A DNA stretch of 64,000 nt from Rhodococcus_G sp042754225 (GCF_042754225.1 NZ_JBHZAH010000001.1:62001-126000), one strand, 5' to 3'; counted from the stretch's first letter, positions 28,590-37,535 are shown. Notes: generated from the letters alone by a model not told the origin. Numbers and translations are program-made.

Positions 28590-28735
28590 GCGCGGCGCGC
28601 GGCGGAGCGCGTCCTTCTTCGCCCCGAGTTCGCAGCCGAAGGCGGGGCCGTGGGGTGCCCACGGGACCACGATCGGGTCGGTCACGCCGGCCGCGGCGAG
28701 TTCCTGTGCGCCGTCGAGCCGAAACGATCGAGGCA
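28590..28735 (-). pseudogene. Possible remnant of an LLM-class flavin oxidoreductase C-terminus
   Basis: The minus strand reads AQELAAAGVTDPIVVPWAPHG and then AKKDALRR, a pattern like the C-terminus of F420-dependent luciferase-like oxidoreductases. No complete gene surrounds it. A weak call. Confidence 0.35.
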
Positions 28736-28775
28736 GACGGGCCGGAGATCCGGAGACGCTCTGGCGAACGGTTGA

Positions 28776-28970
28776 AAGTACCTGTCGCTGAGGGCGATCC
28801 GGGAGCTCGAGTTCCACGAGCGGGAGTCGAACGTGGTCGCCCGCTACCTGCTGGATCTGCAGGCCGGGCCGGATGTGTCTGCAACCGTCCGCATCACCGA
28901 ACTCTTCATCGTTCGGAACGATGAAATCAATGCCGTCACAGCCATCTTCGAGCCGCCGGAGGAATCATGA
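28776..28970 (+). pseudogene. C-terminal fragment of an NTF2/SnoaL-like protein
   Basis: The open frame begins directly after a TGA at 28773 and has no start codon or RBS. It encodes a 64-residue tail with the SnoaL-type pattern ERESNVVARYLLDLQAG ... TVRITELFIVRNDEINAV, ending in a stop. The N-terminal half is missing. Reads as a decayed gene. Confidence 0.6.
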
Positions 28971-29109
28971 CCTGACGGCGGATCGGACGGCCATCCCCGC
29001 ACCCGCGGCAATCGGGGCAAGGTGGGGGCACTCGGTGGCTGTAACGAACCGGTCGGGCAAATCGGATAGATCGGTAGGTTTCAGTCAATCGACGGAGGGG
29101 GATTCATCG

Positions 29110-29640
29110 ATGAGGGGTACGGCGGCGAAGCGTGCATTGGTCGGGGGAGTGGCCGCGGTCGCGATCGGTGTCGGGGTGGTGGCCCCGGTGGGCGCGACCA
29201 CCGATCCACTGTCGCCGGTCACCGCGGCGGCCTCCAGCCTCGAGGTGCCGTACGGCATGTCCATTCAGACCCTGATCGCTGCCCGGAATGCTGGGTTCCC
29301 GATCTACGAGGCAGCCGAGAAGGTGCTGTATCAGGCCCCGAAGCGGGCATTCTGGATGATCGAGTATCGGCGGGTGTCCAGCGACTACGACCTGAGCTCG
29401 CCTACGACGAAGTTCGTGACGATGGGCACGGTCGGGCCGGATACCTTCTGGGTGTCGCCGGACTCGGCCGGTCCCGCCGTGATCAATGTCAATCGGACCT
29501 GGTACCACCAGGACAACGTCGGTTTCCCAATGGTCGGTTTCGAGCAGACCGATCAGCGCTTCGCCAACAGTCCGGTGGTGCTGCTGCCCGGCGGTGGCCC
29601 GAGCGTCGGGATTGCGCTCATCACGCAGCGGCCCGGCTGA
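29110..29640 (+). CDS. Exported protein of unknown function
   Basis: A 176-residue protein with a signal peptide (Arg/Lys start, hydrophobic about residues 10-27, cleavage after PVGA). The mature part contains no motif I recognise; it is rich in aromatic residues and ends in a Gly/Pro loop region (LLPGGGPSVGIALIT). Start ATG 29110 follows GGAGGGGG. It stands alone, with a strong hairpin terminator 28 bp downstream. Confidence 0.8.
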   Translation: MRGTAAKRALVGGVAAVAIGVGVVAPVGATTDPLSPVTAAASSLEVPYGMSIQTLIAARNAGFPIYEAAEKVLYQAPKRAFWMIEYRRVSSDYDLSSPTTKFVTMGTVGPDTFWVSPDSAGPAVINVNRTWYHQDNVGFPMVGFEQTDQRFANSPVVLLPGGGPSVGIALITQRPG

Positions 29641-29667
29641 GTCCAGAACTCACGTCTGGTTGCTCCT

Positions 29668-29700
29668 CGACCCTCACCCGCGGAGCACGGGTGAGGGTCG
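29668..29700 (+). terminator. Strong hairpin terminator
   Basis: CGACCCTCACCCG-CGGAGCA-CGGGTGAGGGTCG: a perfect 13-base stem with a 7-base loop, right after the exported-protein gene. No T-run, like many actinobacterial terminators. Confidence 0.75.
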
Positions 29701-30298
29701 CTCACCCGGTTCGGGGCCTGGACGATCCGAAGCCCCGCGCCGGTGTCTCGATCCGCTCGCGACCCTCGTCGCGATCTCATCGGCGAAGAACGCGGCAGCA
29801 ACCGCGTCGTGCGGCAGTGCCTCGGCGAGGTCGACGTCCGCGATCGTGGTCGACGCGATGTGCGGACGTCTGACTCGAGTGACTGATTCGTGCTGTCGTT
29901 CAGGCCGTCTCGTCGTGTTTCGTGCCGATCCTTCACGCTTCGACCTCCGTTCGACGTGGCCCCTACGCTGGCCAACCGATCGGTTCGGGCGCTGCCTCAT
30001 CCAGGTCTCTGGACCGAGTGAGGCGGTCGCCGAACCTCACCGGGACCGCCCACTGGGACCGACGTACGACGGTCCGCATCCGCGAGATCGGTGGTCCGAG
30101 TGAATACGCACGCCGGTTGCAACCTGTTGGGATCGAGCGGATTTGAGCGGATCTGCGGTCGGCAGGTTCGCCGCGTGCCGCGGTCGGCCCTGCTCAACAC
30201 GCCGAGCGGATGTGCCAGCAGGCTGTCGGCAGGCCGTTCTACGCTGAGGTATCGCAAGATCGAGAGATCCGCGTGACCCGAGAGAGAAGAGGCCGACC
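29701..30298. other. Intergenic stretch with a coding-like relic
   Basis: About 600 bp with no intact gene. On the minus strand around 29735-29885 a frame with GC-rich third positions reads TIADVDLAEALPHDAVAAAF and FADEIATRVASG. It looks like the end of a lost gene, but I cannot name the family. The mIHF promoter should lie near 30200-30280. Confidence 0.4.
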
Positions 30299-30610
30299 AT
30301 GGCATTGCCCACCCTGACCCCAGAACAGCGTGCCGCGGCGTTGGAGAAGGCGACCGCATCCCGCAAGACGCGGGCCGAACTGCGAGAGAACCTCAAGTCG
30401 GGAAAGGTCCGATTCGAGGACGTCCTGGACAAGGCGGAGGCAGACGAGATCATCGGGAAGACGAAGGTGCTGTACCTGCTCGAGTCCCTCCCGAAGATCG
30501 GCAAGATCAAGGCCCGTGAGATCGCCGAATCTGTCGGCATCGCCGAGACCCGCCGGGTGGCCGGTCTCGGTGCGCGTCAACGGGCCGAACTGCTGGCCAA
30601 GGTCGCCTGA
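30299..30610 (+). CDS. mihF: Actinobacterial integration host factor (mIHF), apparently a solitary copy
   Basis: A 103-residue nucleoid protein, nearly the standard length of mIHF. It has MALPTLTPEQRAAALEKA at the N-terminus and the helix-two-turn-helix region LLESLPKIGKIKAREIAESVGI in part (about residues 58-80), ending in RQRAELL. mIHF binds and bends DNA and supports phage L5-type integration and nucleoid structure. The usual neighbour gmk is not here, so this may be a second copy. Two hairpins follow the stop. Confidence 0.92.
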   Translation: MALPTLTPEQRAAALEKATASRKTRAELRENLKSGKVRFEDVLDKAEADEIIGKTKVLYLLESLPKIGKIKAREIAESVGIAETRRVAGLGARQRAELLAKVA

Positions 30611-30637
30611 CTCGATCCGCGACACCTGTTCGGCAAC

Positions 30638-30654
30638 GGAGCCCGGCGGGCTCC
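30638..30654 (+). terminator. Hairpin after mihF
   Basis: GGAGCCC-GGC-GGGCTCC, 7-base perfect stem, 28 bp after the stop. Confidence 0.55.
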
Positions 30655-30677
30655 GGAGCGGGCGTGGACGACGACGA

Positions 30678-30712
30678 TGTGCCCCGGTGCTCCTCCGAGA
30701 AGTGCCGGGGCA
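30678..30712. terminator. Second hairpin after mihF
   Basis: GTGCCCCGG and CCGGGGCAC form a perfect 9-base stem around 17 bases. It may terminate both mihF and the convergent SDR gene. Confidence 0.5.
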
Positions 30713-30852
30713 CAGTCCATTCACGGTCCCGGACGCCGCGGGTGGTTCGGCGCCCGCAGCTGAGTCGGCACACCGATCAGGCGCGGAGTCTGGCGGCGAT
30801 GCGGGGGCGGCGTCCGCGACGAAACGGGGTTATTTGGTCCGATCGTGATCGG

Positions 30853-31815
30853 CTACGGCTCGAGACCGGCCGCGTCGGCGCAGTATCGCCACACCCGCTC
30901 GAGTTCGCCATCGGTGTACCGGGTGGTGGGCAGGTAGTGGGTGGGCCTGGCCGCGCGGTCGTGCCAGAACCGCCCGGAGGGCAGCCGCGCTGCTGTCGCG
31001 ACCAGCCACACCGCGGTGTCGGCGGCCTGCTCGGCGGTGCGCAGCAGGGGGCGGGTCAGTCGCCGGAACCCGGGAAGCGACTGCGCAAGTCCCGCGGTGT
31101 CGGCCCAGCCGGGATGCATCGCCGCGACCGTCACGCCGTTCTCGGCCCACCGGCTGGCCAGGATCGGAGCCAGCGCCACCTGGATACGCTTGCTGCGCGC
31201 ATAGGCGACGGCCCCGCGATAGTCACCGCCGCGGTACTCGACGTCGGCGGTCGGCAGCGCTTGGGTGTACATGCCGCCGGAGGACACCAGCACCACCCGC
31301 GGGTCCGGTGCTGCAGCCAGGGCGGGCAACAGCAGTTCGGTGAGCAGTAAGGGCCCGAGGACGTGGGTGGCGAGTGCGAGTTCGTGGCCCTGATCCGTTT
31401 CGGCCCGGTGCTCGGGCATGACTCCGGCGTTGTGGATCACCGCGTCGATTCTGGGTTGCCGGACCACGAGGTTGGTGGCGAACGACCGGACCTCCACGAG
31501 ATCGGACACGTCGCACGAATCGACGACCAGTTCGGCGCCGGGTGTCTCCGCGAGCAGGTCACGGCGCGCGGACTCGCCGCGCCGCGGGCTGCGCACCACC
31601 ATCAGCACGGCCGCGCCGAGTGCTGCGGCGCCGGCGGCGGTGGCCTTGCCGATGCCGGAGTTCGCGCCGGTGACCAGTACCGTTGCCCCGGCGAGGGCGT
31701 TCGGGCGGGGATCGCCTGCCGGCCACCCGCGGCGGCGGATGTCGTAGCCGAAGCGTGAGTAACCAGCGACGATGGTGCGGTCGAGCATCCCGTCGAGTGC
31801 GGCGGCGGGCGTCAT
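30853..31815 (-). CDS. Short-chain dehydrogenase/reductase under a SigK-type promoter
   Basis: A 320-residue SDR of the retinol-dehydrogenase-like group. Cofactor motif TGANSGIG near residue 46, HNAGV near 128, catalytic Ser in VSSGGMY near 177 and YARSK near 203 are complete. The substrate is unknown; given its neighbours it probably acts on lipids. ATG 31815 has AGGAG about 11 bases upstream. It follows rskA after 180 bp and has its own promoter-like element CCATCC-N16-CGAACC at 31858-31885, so it should respond to SigK independently of the operon. Confidence 0.9.
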   Translation of the reverse strand: MTPAAALDGMLDRTIVAGYSRFGYDIRRRGWPAGDPRPNALAGATVLVTGANSGIGKATAAGAAALGAAVLMVVRSPRRGESARRDLLAETPGAELVVDSCDVSDLVEVRSFATNLVVRQPRIDAVIHNAGVMPEHRAETDQGHELALATHVLGPLLLTELLLPALAAAPDPRVVLVSSGGMYTQALPTADVEYRGGDYRGAVAYARSKRIQVALAPILASRWAENGVTVAAMHPGWADTAGLAQSLPGFRRLTRPLLRTAEQAADTAVWLVATAARLPSGRFWHDRAARPTHYLPTTRYTDGELERVWRYCADAAGLEP

Positions 31816-31857
31816 CGGCGCGGCGCTCCTGGGCGAATGGGGTACATGGTCGGTAGT

Positions 31858-31885
31858 GGTTCGCAGCGGACGTGCCGGAGGATGG
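31858..31885 (-). promoter_or_regulatory. SigK-type promoter of the SDR gene
   Basis: Minus strand: -35 CCATCC (31880-31885), 16-base spacer, -10 CGAACC (31858-31863), about 43 bp before the SDR start. Same spacing as the two other elements of this locus. Confidence 0.7.
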
Positions 31886-31997
31886 GTCACTCGTAGCCGA
31901 CGCCGCCGAGGATCGCGGCGTCGACGGCGCGAGCGCCGGCGGGAAATCGGCCGGCGGTTCGCGGGGCGTGCCCGGTTCCGGGCACCGGGTCCCAGGC

Positions 31998-32741
31998 TCA
32001 CGTGAGCGGGATCGTCACCACCGGGGTGCCGGTCGGCAGGGTCGAGCCGGTCCCCGGTTCGACGGTCACCGTGACGGCGGTCGCCGAATCCAACGCAGGG
32101 ATCACCTCGCCGCCGGGCGGGGGCATCGTCGTCGCGCTCATCGTGCCGGCCGAGCGCGGCGCACCCGACTCGGGGACGAACCACATCTGGTAGACGTGGC
32201 CCTCCGGTGGGGTCGGCACATCGGCCATCGACACCACCAGCGCGTTGGACTGCTCGGAGACACTGAGAGTGACGGTGCCGCCGGCGACGTCGGTGGTCGT
32301 CGTTCGGGTGTCGGGGCTTGCCAGCACCTCAGCGACCGTCGGAGTGGACGGGGACGGTTCGAACTGCCTGATCGCCACGGCCGCTCCGACAACGATCACG
32401 ACGCCGGCCGCAACGGCCAGGACGGCCCGCCGTATGCGCCGTCGACGCTGACCACGGCGACGGGCCAGTTCGTCGCTCGGCTGCTGATCGAGGGCTTCGA
32501 CGGCGAGCAGGACGCGTTCACGCAGCTCGGGCGGAGGCGCCAGTGCGTCCTGGTCACCGACGAGCGCCATCGTTTCCTGCACGTCGGCGACGATTCGGCC
32601 GAAACGGCGGCCGGTGTCGGGGGATGCACGGTCGAGCCGGCCGGCGATCTCCGAGCGCTCCGCTTCCGAGACCGCGGCGAGCGCATACGGGTACGCGAGA
32701 TCGAGCAGCTCCTGCTCGTCGCCCGTGTGGTTGTCAGGCAT
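31998..32741 (-). CDS. rskA: Anti-sigma-K factor RskA
   Basis: A 247-residue single-pass membrane protein. The N-terminal cytoplasmic sigma-binding domain includes LLDLAYPYALAAVSEAERSEI (in part, residues 12-32). A transmembrane helix lies near residues 105-124 (AVLAVAAGVVIVVGAAVAI). The C-terminal RskA domain is extracytoplasmic (VYQMWFVPESGAPRSAG near 182). It holds SigK inactive until cleaved by regulated proteolysis. It overlaps the end of sigK by 8 bp, showing coupling, as in M. tuberculosis Rv0444c. Confidence 0.94.
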   Translation of the reverse strand: MPDNHTGDEQELLDLAYPYALAAVSEAERSEIAGRLDRASPDTGRRFGRIVADVQETMALVGDQDALAPPPELRERVLLAVEALDQQPSDELARRRGQRRRRIRRAVLAVAAGVVIVVGAAVAIRQFEPSPSTPTVAEVLASPDTRTTTTDVAGGTVTLSVSEQSNALVVSMADVPTPPEGHVYQMWFVPESGAPRSAGTMSATTMPPPGGEVIPALDSATAVTVTVEPGTGSTLPTGTPVVTIPLT

Positions 32742-33429
32742 CGGTGTTCACCCCCAGACAGTTCTTCAGTCGGATCAGTCCGTCGCGAATACGGGACTTG
32801 ACGGTCGGCAGCGCGACGTCGAGGTGATCGGCGACCTCGCGGTAGGTACGCCCGCTGTAGTAGGCCAGCCCGATCGCCTCCCGTTGGGTGGCGGTCAGGG
32901 TGTCGAGGCAGTCCACCACCTGCCGCTCCTCGAACCGCTGCGCGACCCGCTCGGCGACGACGTCGTGTTCACGGCCGAGATGGGCGGCACCGTAGGCCTT
33001 GTCGCGATCGGCAGCGGACTGCTCGGACCGGACCCGGTCCACGCTGCGTCGGTGCGTCAGGGTCAGCAGCCAGCCGATCGGACTCGCCAGGTCCGGGTCG
33101 TACTGGCGGGCCGCCGACGACCACACCTGTAGGTAGACCTCCTGGGTGACCTCCTCGGCCAGCGTCGGGTTGCACACGACGCGGGAGGCGAGCCCGAACA
33201 CCCGCGCGCAGGTGCGGTCGTAGAACCGGGCGAACGCATCTCGGTCCCCGTCAGCGGCTGCGCCCAGCAGGCTGGCGAGTTCGGCGGTCGGCGGGTCCGC
33301 GTGCCTGCCCGGTCGGGCGACCGGGCCGGCGGGGACCGTCGCATCGCCGCCGGCGCGACGCGGAATGTCCACGAGAGCATCGTGGCACAACGCCGGGCGG
33401 GCCGCCGGGCCCCGGGAGTCATCGGCCAC
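32734..33429 (-). CDS. sigK: ECF sigma factor SigK
   Basis: An ECF sigma factor of up to 231 residues. Region 2 includes FARFYDRTCARVFGLASRVV and EVTQEVYLQVW; region 4 includes LTATQREAIGLAYYSGRTY and PTVKSRIRDGLIRLKNCL (each within 20 residues). The match to M. tuberculosis SigK is strong throughout, including GWLLTLTHRRSVDRVR. The N-terminus is about 45 residues longer than that protein. ATG 33429 overlaps the preceding methyltransferase gene by 11 bp, but GTG 33372 or a later start is possible. It directs RNA polymerase to CCATCC/CGAA promoters, three of which occur nearby. Confidence 0.95.
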   Translation of the reverse strand: MADDSRGPAARPALCHDALVDIPRRAGGDATVPAGPVARPGRHADPPTAELASLLGAAADGDRDAFARFYDRTCARVFGLASRVVCNPTLAEEVTQEVYLQVWSSAARQYDPDLASPIGWLLTLTHRRSVDRVRSEQSAADRDKAYGAAHLGREHDVVAERVAQRFEERQVVDCLDTLTATQREAIGLAYYSGRTYREVADHLDVALPTVKSRIRDGLIRLKNCLGVNTDA

Positions 33430-34705
33430 GGCACGATTCCCGTGCGAGGACGAACTGGTGGACGTCGAGGTAGCCGGACGCGAAACCGGCCTCCGAGTAC
33501 CCGAGGTACAGCCGCCACATGCGGCGGAAGATCGGGTCGAATCCGAGCGTGTCGGCGCTGCCGGAGCGTGCGGTGAACCGGCCCAGCCACAACCGCAGAG
33601 TGTGCGCGTAATGCGGCCCGAACGAGTACCTGTCGGTGACCCGCAGCCCGGTGTGCGCGGCGGTCAACTGCTCGAGTAGCTCCACCGACGGCAGGAATCC
33701 GCCCGGGAAGATGTACTTGTGCACCCACGTGTAGGTGCGGCGGGTGGCGAGCATCCGCTCGTGCGGCATGGTGATCGCCTGCAGCGCAACGCGTCCGCCG
33801 TCGGCGAGGAGCCGGTCGAGGGTCTGCAGATAGGTGGGCAGGTAGCGGTAGCCGACCGCCTCGAGCATCTCCACCGACACTATTGCGTCGTACCGGCCGG
33901 TGACGTCCCGGTAGTCCTGCAGCGCGACGGTGACCCGGTCCGCCAGGCCGGTCGCCGCGATCCGTTCACGGGCGAGCAGTTGCTGTTCCCGCGACAGGGT
34001 CACCGTGTGCACGCGGGCGCCGCGCTGCGCGGCCCGGATCGCCAGTTCGCCCCAGCCGGTACCGATCTCGAGCAGACGGGCGCCGGCGCCGACACCGGCG
34101 GCGTCGAGAAGCCGGTCGATCTTGCGACGCTGCGCGTCCGCCAGATCCGTCCAGGACGGCGCCGGGTCGAGCCCGTCGAACAGCGCGGACGAGTACGTCA
34201 TCGTCTCGTCGAGGAACAGGCTGAAGAACTCGTTCGACAGGTCGTAGTGGTGGGCGACGTTCGCACGGGCGCCGGCCCGGGTGCCGCGCTGGGCGCGCGG
34301 CTGCCGCGGCAGGCACAGCGCCCGCAGCCGCTGCAGCGGTGCCGGGACCAGGGTGTCGATGTGCGAGGCGAGGACGGTCAGGACGGCGGCGAGGTGGGGT
34401 GCGGACCAGTCCCCGGCCATGTACGCCTCACCGAAGCCGATCAGGCCGCCTGCGGCGACCCGCGCGGCGAAGTCGCCGGGACGGTGCAGCAGCATCAGCG
34501 GACCACCACCGGGCGCGGCGCCGAGCGCCGTCCCGTCCGGGTACTCGACCCGCAGCGGCAGATCGGTCACCGCGGCCCGGAACATCGCCGCGACGAGCGG
34601 GGCGCCGGCCACCGCACGCGGTCCACGGGGGAGACGGGCGATCGCCTCCCACCGAGCCGGGAGGGGTCGTGCGGTGGCGTGGGCGTGGGCGTGATCGAGG
34701 GTCAT
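33419..34705 (-). CDS. Cyclopropane-fatty-acid-synthase-like SAM methyltransferase
   Basis: A 428-residue CFA/mycolic-acid-cyclopropane-synthase family enzyme that methylates unsaturated acyl chains using S-adenosylmethionine. SAM motif RLLEIGTGWGELAIRAAQRG near residue 200, acidic VSVEMLEAVG near 265, and IFPGGFLPS near 315 are typical. It corresponds by context to M. tuberculosis Rv0447c (ufaA1) of the sigK operon. The ATG overlaps the stop of the DUF1365 gene (ATGA at 34705-34702). Probably makes methyl- or furan-type fatty acids together with the oxidoreductase and DUF1365 protein. Confidence 0.93.
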   Translation of the reverse strand: MTLDHAHAHATARPLPARWEAIARLPRGPRAVAGAPLVAAMFRAAVTDLPLRVEYPDGTALGAAPGGGPLMLLHRPGDFAARVAAGGLIGFGEAYMAGDWSAPHLAAVLTVLASHIDTLVPAPLQRLRALCLPRQPRAQRGTRAGARANVAHHYDLSNEFFSLFLDETMTYSSALFDGLDPAPSWTDLADAQRRKIDRLLDAAGVGAGARLLEIGTGWGELAIRAAQRGARVHTVTLSREQQLLARERIAATGLADRVTVALQDYRDVTGRYDAIVSVEMLEAVGYRYLPTYLQTLDRLLADGGRVALQAITMPHERMLATRRTYTWVHKYIFPGGFLPSVELLEQLTAAHTGLRVTDRYSFGPHYAHTLRLWLGRFTARSGSADTLGFDPIFRRMWRLYLGYSEAGFASGYLDVHQFVLARESCRGR

Positions 34706-35418
34706 CGGAGTGCCTCCTGTCGGGGAACGATCGGCAGGCCGCGCGACCACAGACGCAACCCCTGCCAGCGGATACGCAGGGAGACGAGCAGCGGTGCCAC
34801 CGGCATCGTGAGCAGGGCAGACAGCACGGTGCGCGTGTCGGCCGGCCGCACCGGGCCGGTCATGGTCGCGGCGAACACGGTGTCTCCGGCGGGATCGCGC
34901 AAGGCAATCGCGACCCCCAGCCGACGGCCGGGTTCGGGCACGTGCAGCCGGTACGTGCCGGCGACCTCGTTGAAGGGGGAGACGTAGAGCGCCTTCGTCA
35001 CGGTCGCATCGCCGGCCCGGTCGGGCAGCACCAGGTAGCGATGCCGGCCGCCGTAGGTGTTGTGCACCTCCGCGACCACACACAGCAGGTCGCCGGCCCG
35101 ACTGTGGCACCAGTACAGGGTCAGCGGGTTGAACACGTGGCCGAGGACGCGCGCGTTCGCGAGCATCAGGATCCGGCCGCCGTCGAGGTCGATGCCCAGG
35201 TCGGTGAGGTGGGCGTCGACGTTCTCCCGAAGAGTCCGCCGCGGATCACCGAGGTGGTCGGCGGCACGGAAGCGCGCGAACGGCCGCAGCATCCTCGGCA
35301 GGTCGGGCAGTTCGTCGAGGTCGACGAGCCAGCAGTAGCTGCGGTAGGCGAACTCGTGACGGACCGGTGCCCGGCGCACGTGCCGGATCCGGGTCCGCAC
35401 CATCCGCGGCGAACTCAC
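34702..35418 (-). CDS. DUF1365 protein
   Basis: A 238-residue protein of DUF1365, always found beside CFA-type methyltransferases and FAD amine-oxidase-like proteins. Visible blocks: RHEFAYRSYCWLVDLDELPD near residue 16, FNPLTLYWCH near 104, NTYGGRHRYLV near 131 and KALYVSPFNEVAGTY near 150. The catalytic role is not defined in the family. Start GTG 35418 overlaps the upstream stop (GTGA), so the three lipid genes are translationally coupled. Confidence 0.93.
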   Translation of the reverse strand: MSSPRMVRTRIRHVRRAPVRHEFAYRSYCWLVDLDELPDLPRMLRPFARFRAADHLGDPRRTLRENVDAHLTDLGIDLDGGRILMLANARVLGHVFNPLTLYWCHSRAGDLLCVVAEVHNTYGGRHRYLVLPDRAGDATVTKALYVSPFNEVAGTYRLHVPEPGRRLGVAIALRDPAGDTVFAATMTGPVRPADTRTVLSALLTMPVAPLLVSLRIRWQGLRLWSRGLPIVPRQEALR

Positions 35419-36737
35419 CCGGTCACCGCCACCACGCGGCGAGCGTCGGGCGCCGGGCCGTCCCAGCGGCCACCGACACGTTCGGCCGCCACCAGACCGG
35501 ACACCGCCCCGTCCTCGTGGAAACCCCAGCCGTGGTAGGCGCCGGCGAACGCCAGCCGGGTGTCCCCGAGCTCCGGCAGCCGCCGCTGCGCCGCCAGGAA
35601 CGTCGGCGTGTACTGCGGGTGCTCGTAGACCATGGTGTCGATTACCGCCGCCGGATCCACCCGGGCACCGTCGCCGAGAGTGACCACGAACCGCCGGTCG
35701 GTCAGCGCGTCGAGGCGCTGTAAGCGGTTCAGGTCGTAGCTGACCAGCACCCGGTCCGGACGTGCGTCGCACGACGGCAGCCGGTAGTTCCACGACGCCC
35801 GCGTCCCCGGACGGCTCGGCAGCACCGATGGATCACCGTGCAGCACCGTGTGATTTGTCGAATACGTGAGTGCCCCGAGCACCTCCGTCTCGACGCGGGT
35901 CGGGGACGCGAGCAACGCCAGCGCCTCGTGTGGGTGAGTGGCGACGACGGCCGCGTCGAAGGAATCGACCCGATCGACGGCGTCGCGTACGGTCACCCCG
36001 GCCGTGTCGCGGCGGACGGCGCGCACCGGCACCCCACCGCGCACAGCGTGCAGACGGTCTGCGACGGCCTGCACGTAGCGGCCGGAACCGCCGGTGACGG
36101 TGCGCCAGATCGGCGAACCGAACAACGTCAGCATCCCGTGGTGATCGAGGAACGTCAGCAGGTACCGGACCGGGAAGTCCAGTGCCGCGCCAGGGGGACA
36201 CGACCACACCGCGGCGACCAACGGCACCATGAAGTGTGCGGTGAAGTACTGGGAGAAGTGGGCCGCGCCGAGGAACTCCCCGAGCGTGCGTCGGGTGTCG
36301 CCGGCGCTACCGGTGTCGAGTTCGGTGCGGGCGATCCGGTGGAACCGAGTGACTTCCGTCAGCATTCGCAGGTACCGGCCGCGCCGCAGCGAACCCGGGT
36401 CGGCGAACAGTCCGCGCGGGCCCTTCGCGCCGGCGTACTGCAGTCCGCACCCGTCGCAGCACACCGACATCGACATGTCCGACTCCTGGGTGACGACCCC
36501 GAGTTCGCCGAACAACCGCAGCAGCGTCGGATAGGTGCGGTCGTTGTGCACGATGAACCCGGAGTCGATGCCGACGGTCGCGGAGTCGTCGCCGCGGCCG
36601 ACGGGCAGTCGATGCGTGTGCGCGTGCCCGCCGAGACGTGGCTGGGCCTCGTAGAGCGTGACCTCGGCGGAGTGGGCCAGGACCCACGCCGCCGTCAATC
36701 CCGATATCCCGCTGCCGATTACTGCGACCCGCCGCAT
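35415..36737 (-). CDS. FAD-dependent amine-oxidase-like oxidoreductase of the SigK operon
   Basis: A 440-residue flavoprotein. The N-terminal Rossmann motif is VAVIGSGISGLTAAWVL (residues 4-20), followed by the RLGGHAHTH block. It matches the M. tuberculosis Rv0449c type found with DUF1365 and CFA-synthase-like genes and may desaturate or oxidise membrane fatty acids. ATG 36737 has AGGAGG upstream. First gene of the operon that ends with sigK-rskA, behind a near-ideal SigK promoter (36768-36795), so sigK is autoregulated through it. Confidence 0.92.
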   Translation of the reverse strand: MRRVAVIGSGISGLTAAWVLAHSAEVTLYEAQPRLGGHAHTHRLPVGRGDDSATVGIDSGFIVHNDRTYPTLLRLFGELGVVTQESDMSMSVCCDGCGLQYAGAKGPRGLFADPGSLRRGRYLRMLTEVTRFHRIARTELDTGSAGDTRRTLGEFLGAAHFSQYFTAHFMVPLVAAVWSCPPGAALDFPVRYLLTFLDHHGMLTLFGSPIWRTVTGGSGRYVQAVADRLHAVRGGVPVRAVRRDTAGVTVRDAVDRVDSFDAAVVATHPHEALALLASPTRVETEVLGALTYSTNHTVLHGDPSVLPSRPGTRASWNYRLPSCDARPDRVLVSYDLNRLQRLDALTDRRFVVTLGDGARVDPAAVIDTMVYEHPQYTPTFLAAQRRLPELGDTRLAFAGAYHGWGFHEDGAVSGLVAAERVGGRWDGPAPDARRVVAVTG

Positions 36738-36767
36738 CGACTGTCCTCCTGTCCGGTTCACATCCGG

Positions 36768-36795
36768 TATTCGTCGCGGGCGCCGGTGCGGATGG
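36768..36795 (-). promoter_or_regulatory. SigK-type promoter of the oxidoreductase-sigK-rskA operon
   Basis: Minus strand: CCATCC (36790-36795), 16-base spacer, CGAATA (36768-36773), about 30 bp before the start codon. It matches the known mycobacterial SigK consensus in both hexamers. Confidence 0.8.
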
Positions 36796-36814
36796 GTGAG
36801 TCCTGCCGGATCAG

Positions 36815-37480
36815 CTACTGCGCCGGCATCAGGACCGAGTCGACGAGATACACGGTCGCGTTGGCGGTGTGGACCCCGCCGCAGATCACGGCGGCGCCGT
36901 TGACGTCGAGACTGTCTCCGGACCCGGTGACGGTGACGGTGCCGCCCTCGACCGTCTTGTGCTGTCCGTCGATGCTGTTCGGGCCGATCTGGCCGGGCAC
37001 CACGTGGTAGGTGAGGATCTTCGTCAGCGTCGCCGAATCGGTCCTGAGCGAGTCGATCGTCGCGGGATCGATCTTGACGAACGCCGAATCCACCGGTGCG
37101 AACACCGTGAACTCACCGCCGTCGAGGGTGTCGACCAGGTTGACGTTCGGGTTGAGCTTGCCCGAAACCGCGGACACCAGCGTGGTCAGCAACGGATTGT
37201 TCGCCGCCGCAACCGCAACGGGGTCCTGAGCCATCCCGGTCACCGAGCCGGGCCCGGTCGGCACCCTGGCTGCGTAGTCCTTGCATCCGGGTCCCACGAG
37301 ATCGGCAGCCGGGTCCATCTGACCGGTCTTGGCCGACATCGCCGATGGCGTGTCCTGAGACACAGCAGGTGAGGACATCGAGGGGGCCGAGTCGTCACCT
37401 GAACACGCCGCCAGGCCCAGCACCGCGACCGCGGCCATGCCGGCCGCCGCGACTGCCTTGTGCTGAATGCTCTTCATCAT
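36815..37480 (-). CDS. mpt83: Fasciclin-domain lipoprotein, Mpt83/Mpt70-like
   Basis: A 221-residue lipoprotein: signal peptide with lipobox LAACSG (Cys near residue 27), then one fasciclin (FAS1) domain with FTVFAPVDSAFVKI near 125 and ILTYHVVPGQ near 155, ending ATVYLVDSVLMPAQ. Blocks DPAADLVGPGCKDYAA, PTGPGSVTGMAQDPVA and SGKLNPNVNLVDTLDGGE are almost the same as in M. tuberculosis Mpt83 and Mpt70, which are SigK targets. ATG 37480 has AAGGAG upstream. It is a surface-adhesion-type protein located right at the sigK operon. Confidence 0.95.
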   Translation of the reverse strand: MMKSIQHKAVAAAGMAAVAVLGLAACSGDDSAPSMSSPAVSQDTPSAMSAKTGQMDPAADLVGPGCKDYAARVPTGPGSVTGMAQDPVAVAAANNPLLTTLVSAVSGKLNPNVNLVDTLDGGEFTVFAPVDSAFVKIDPATIDSLRTDSATLTKILTYHVVPGQIGPNSIDGQHKTVEGGTVTVTGSGDSLDVNGAAVICGGVHTANATVYLVDSVLMPAQ

Positions 37481-37535
37481 CGGTCACTCCTTCTCGGACG
37501 GCCGAAACCGCCGTTGCGATCAGCTCTCAACGGTG

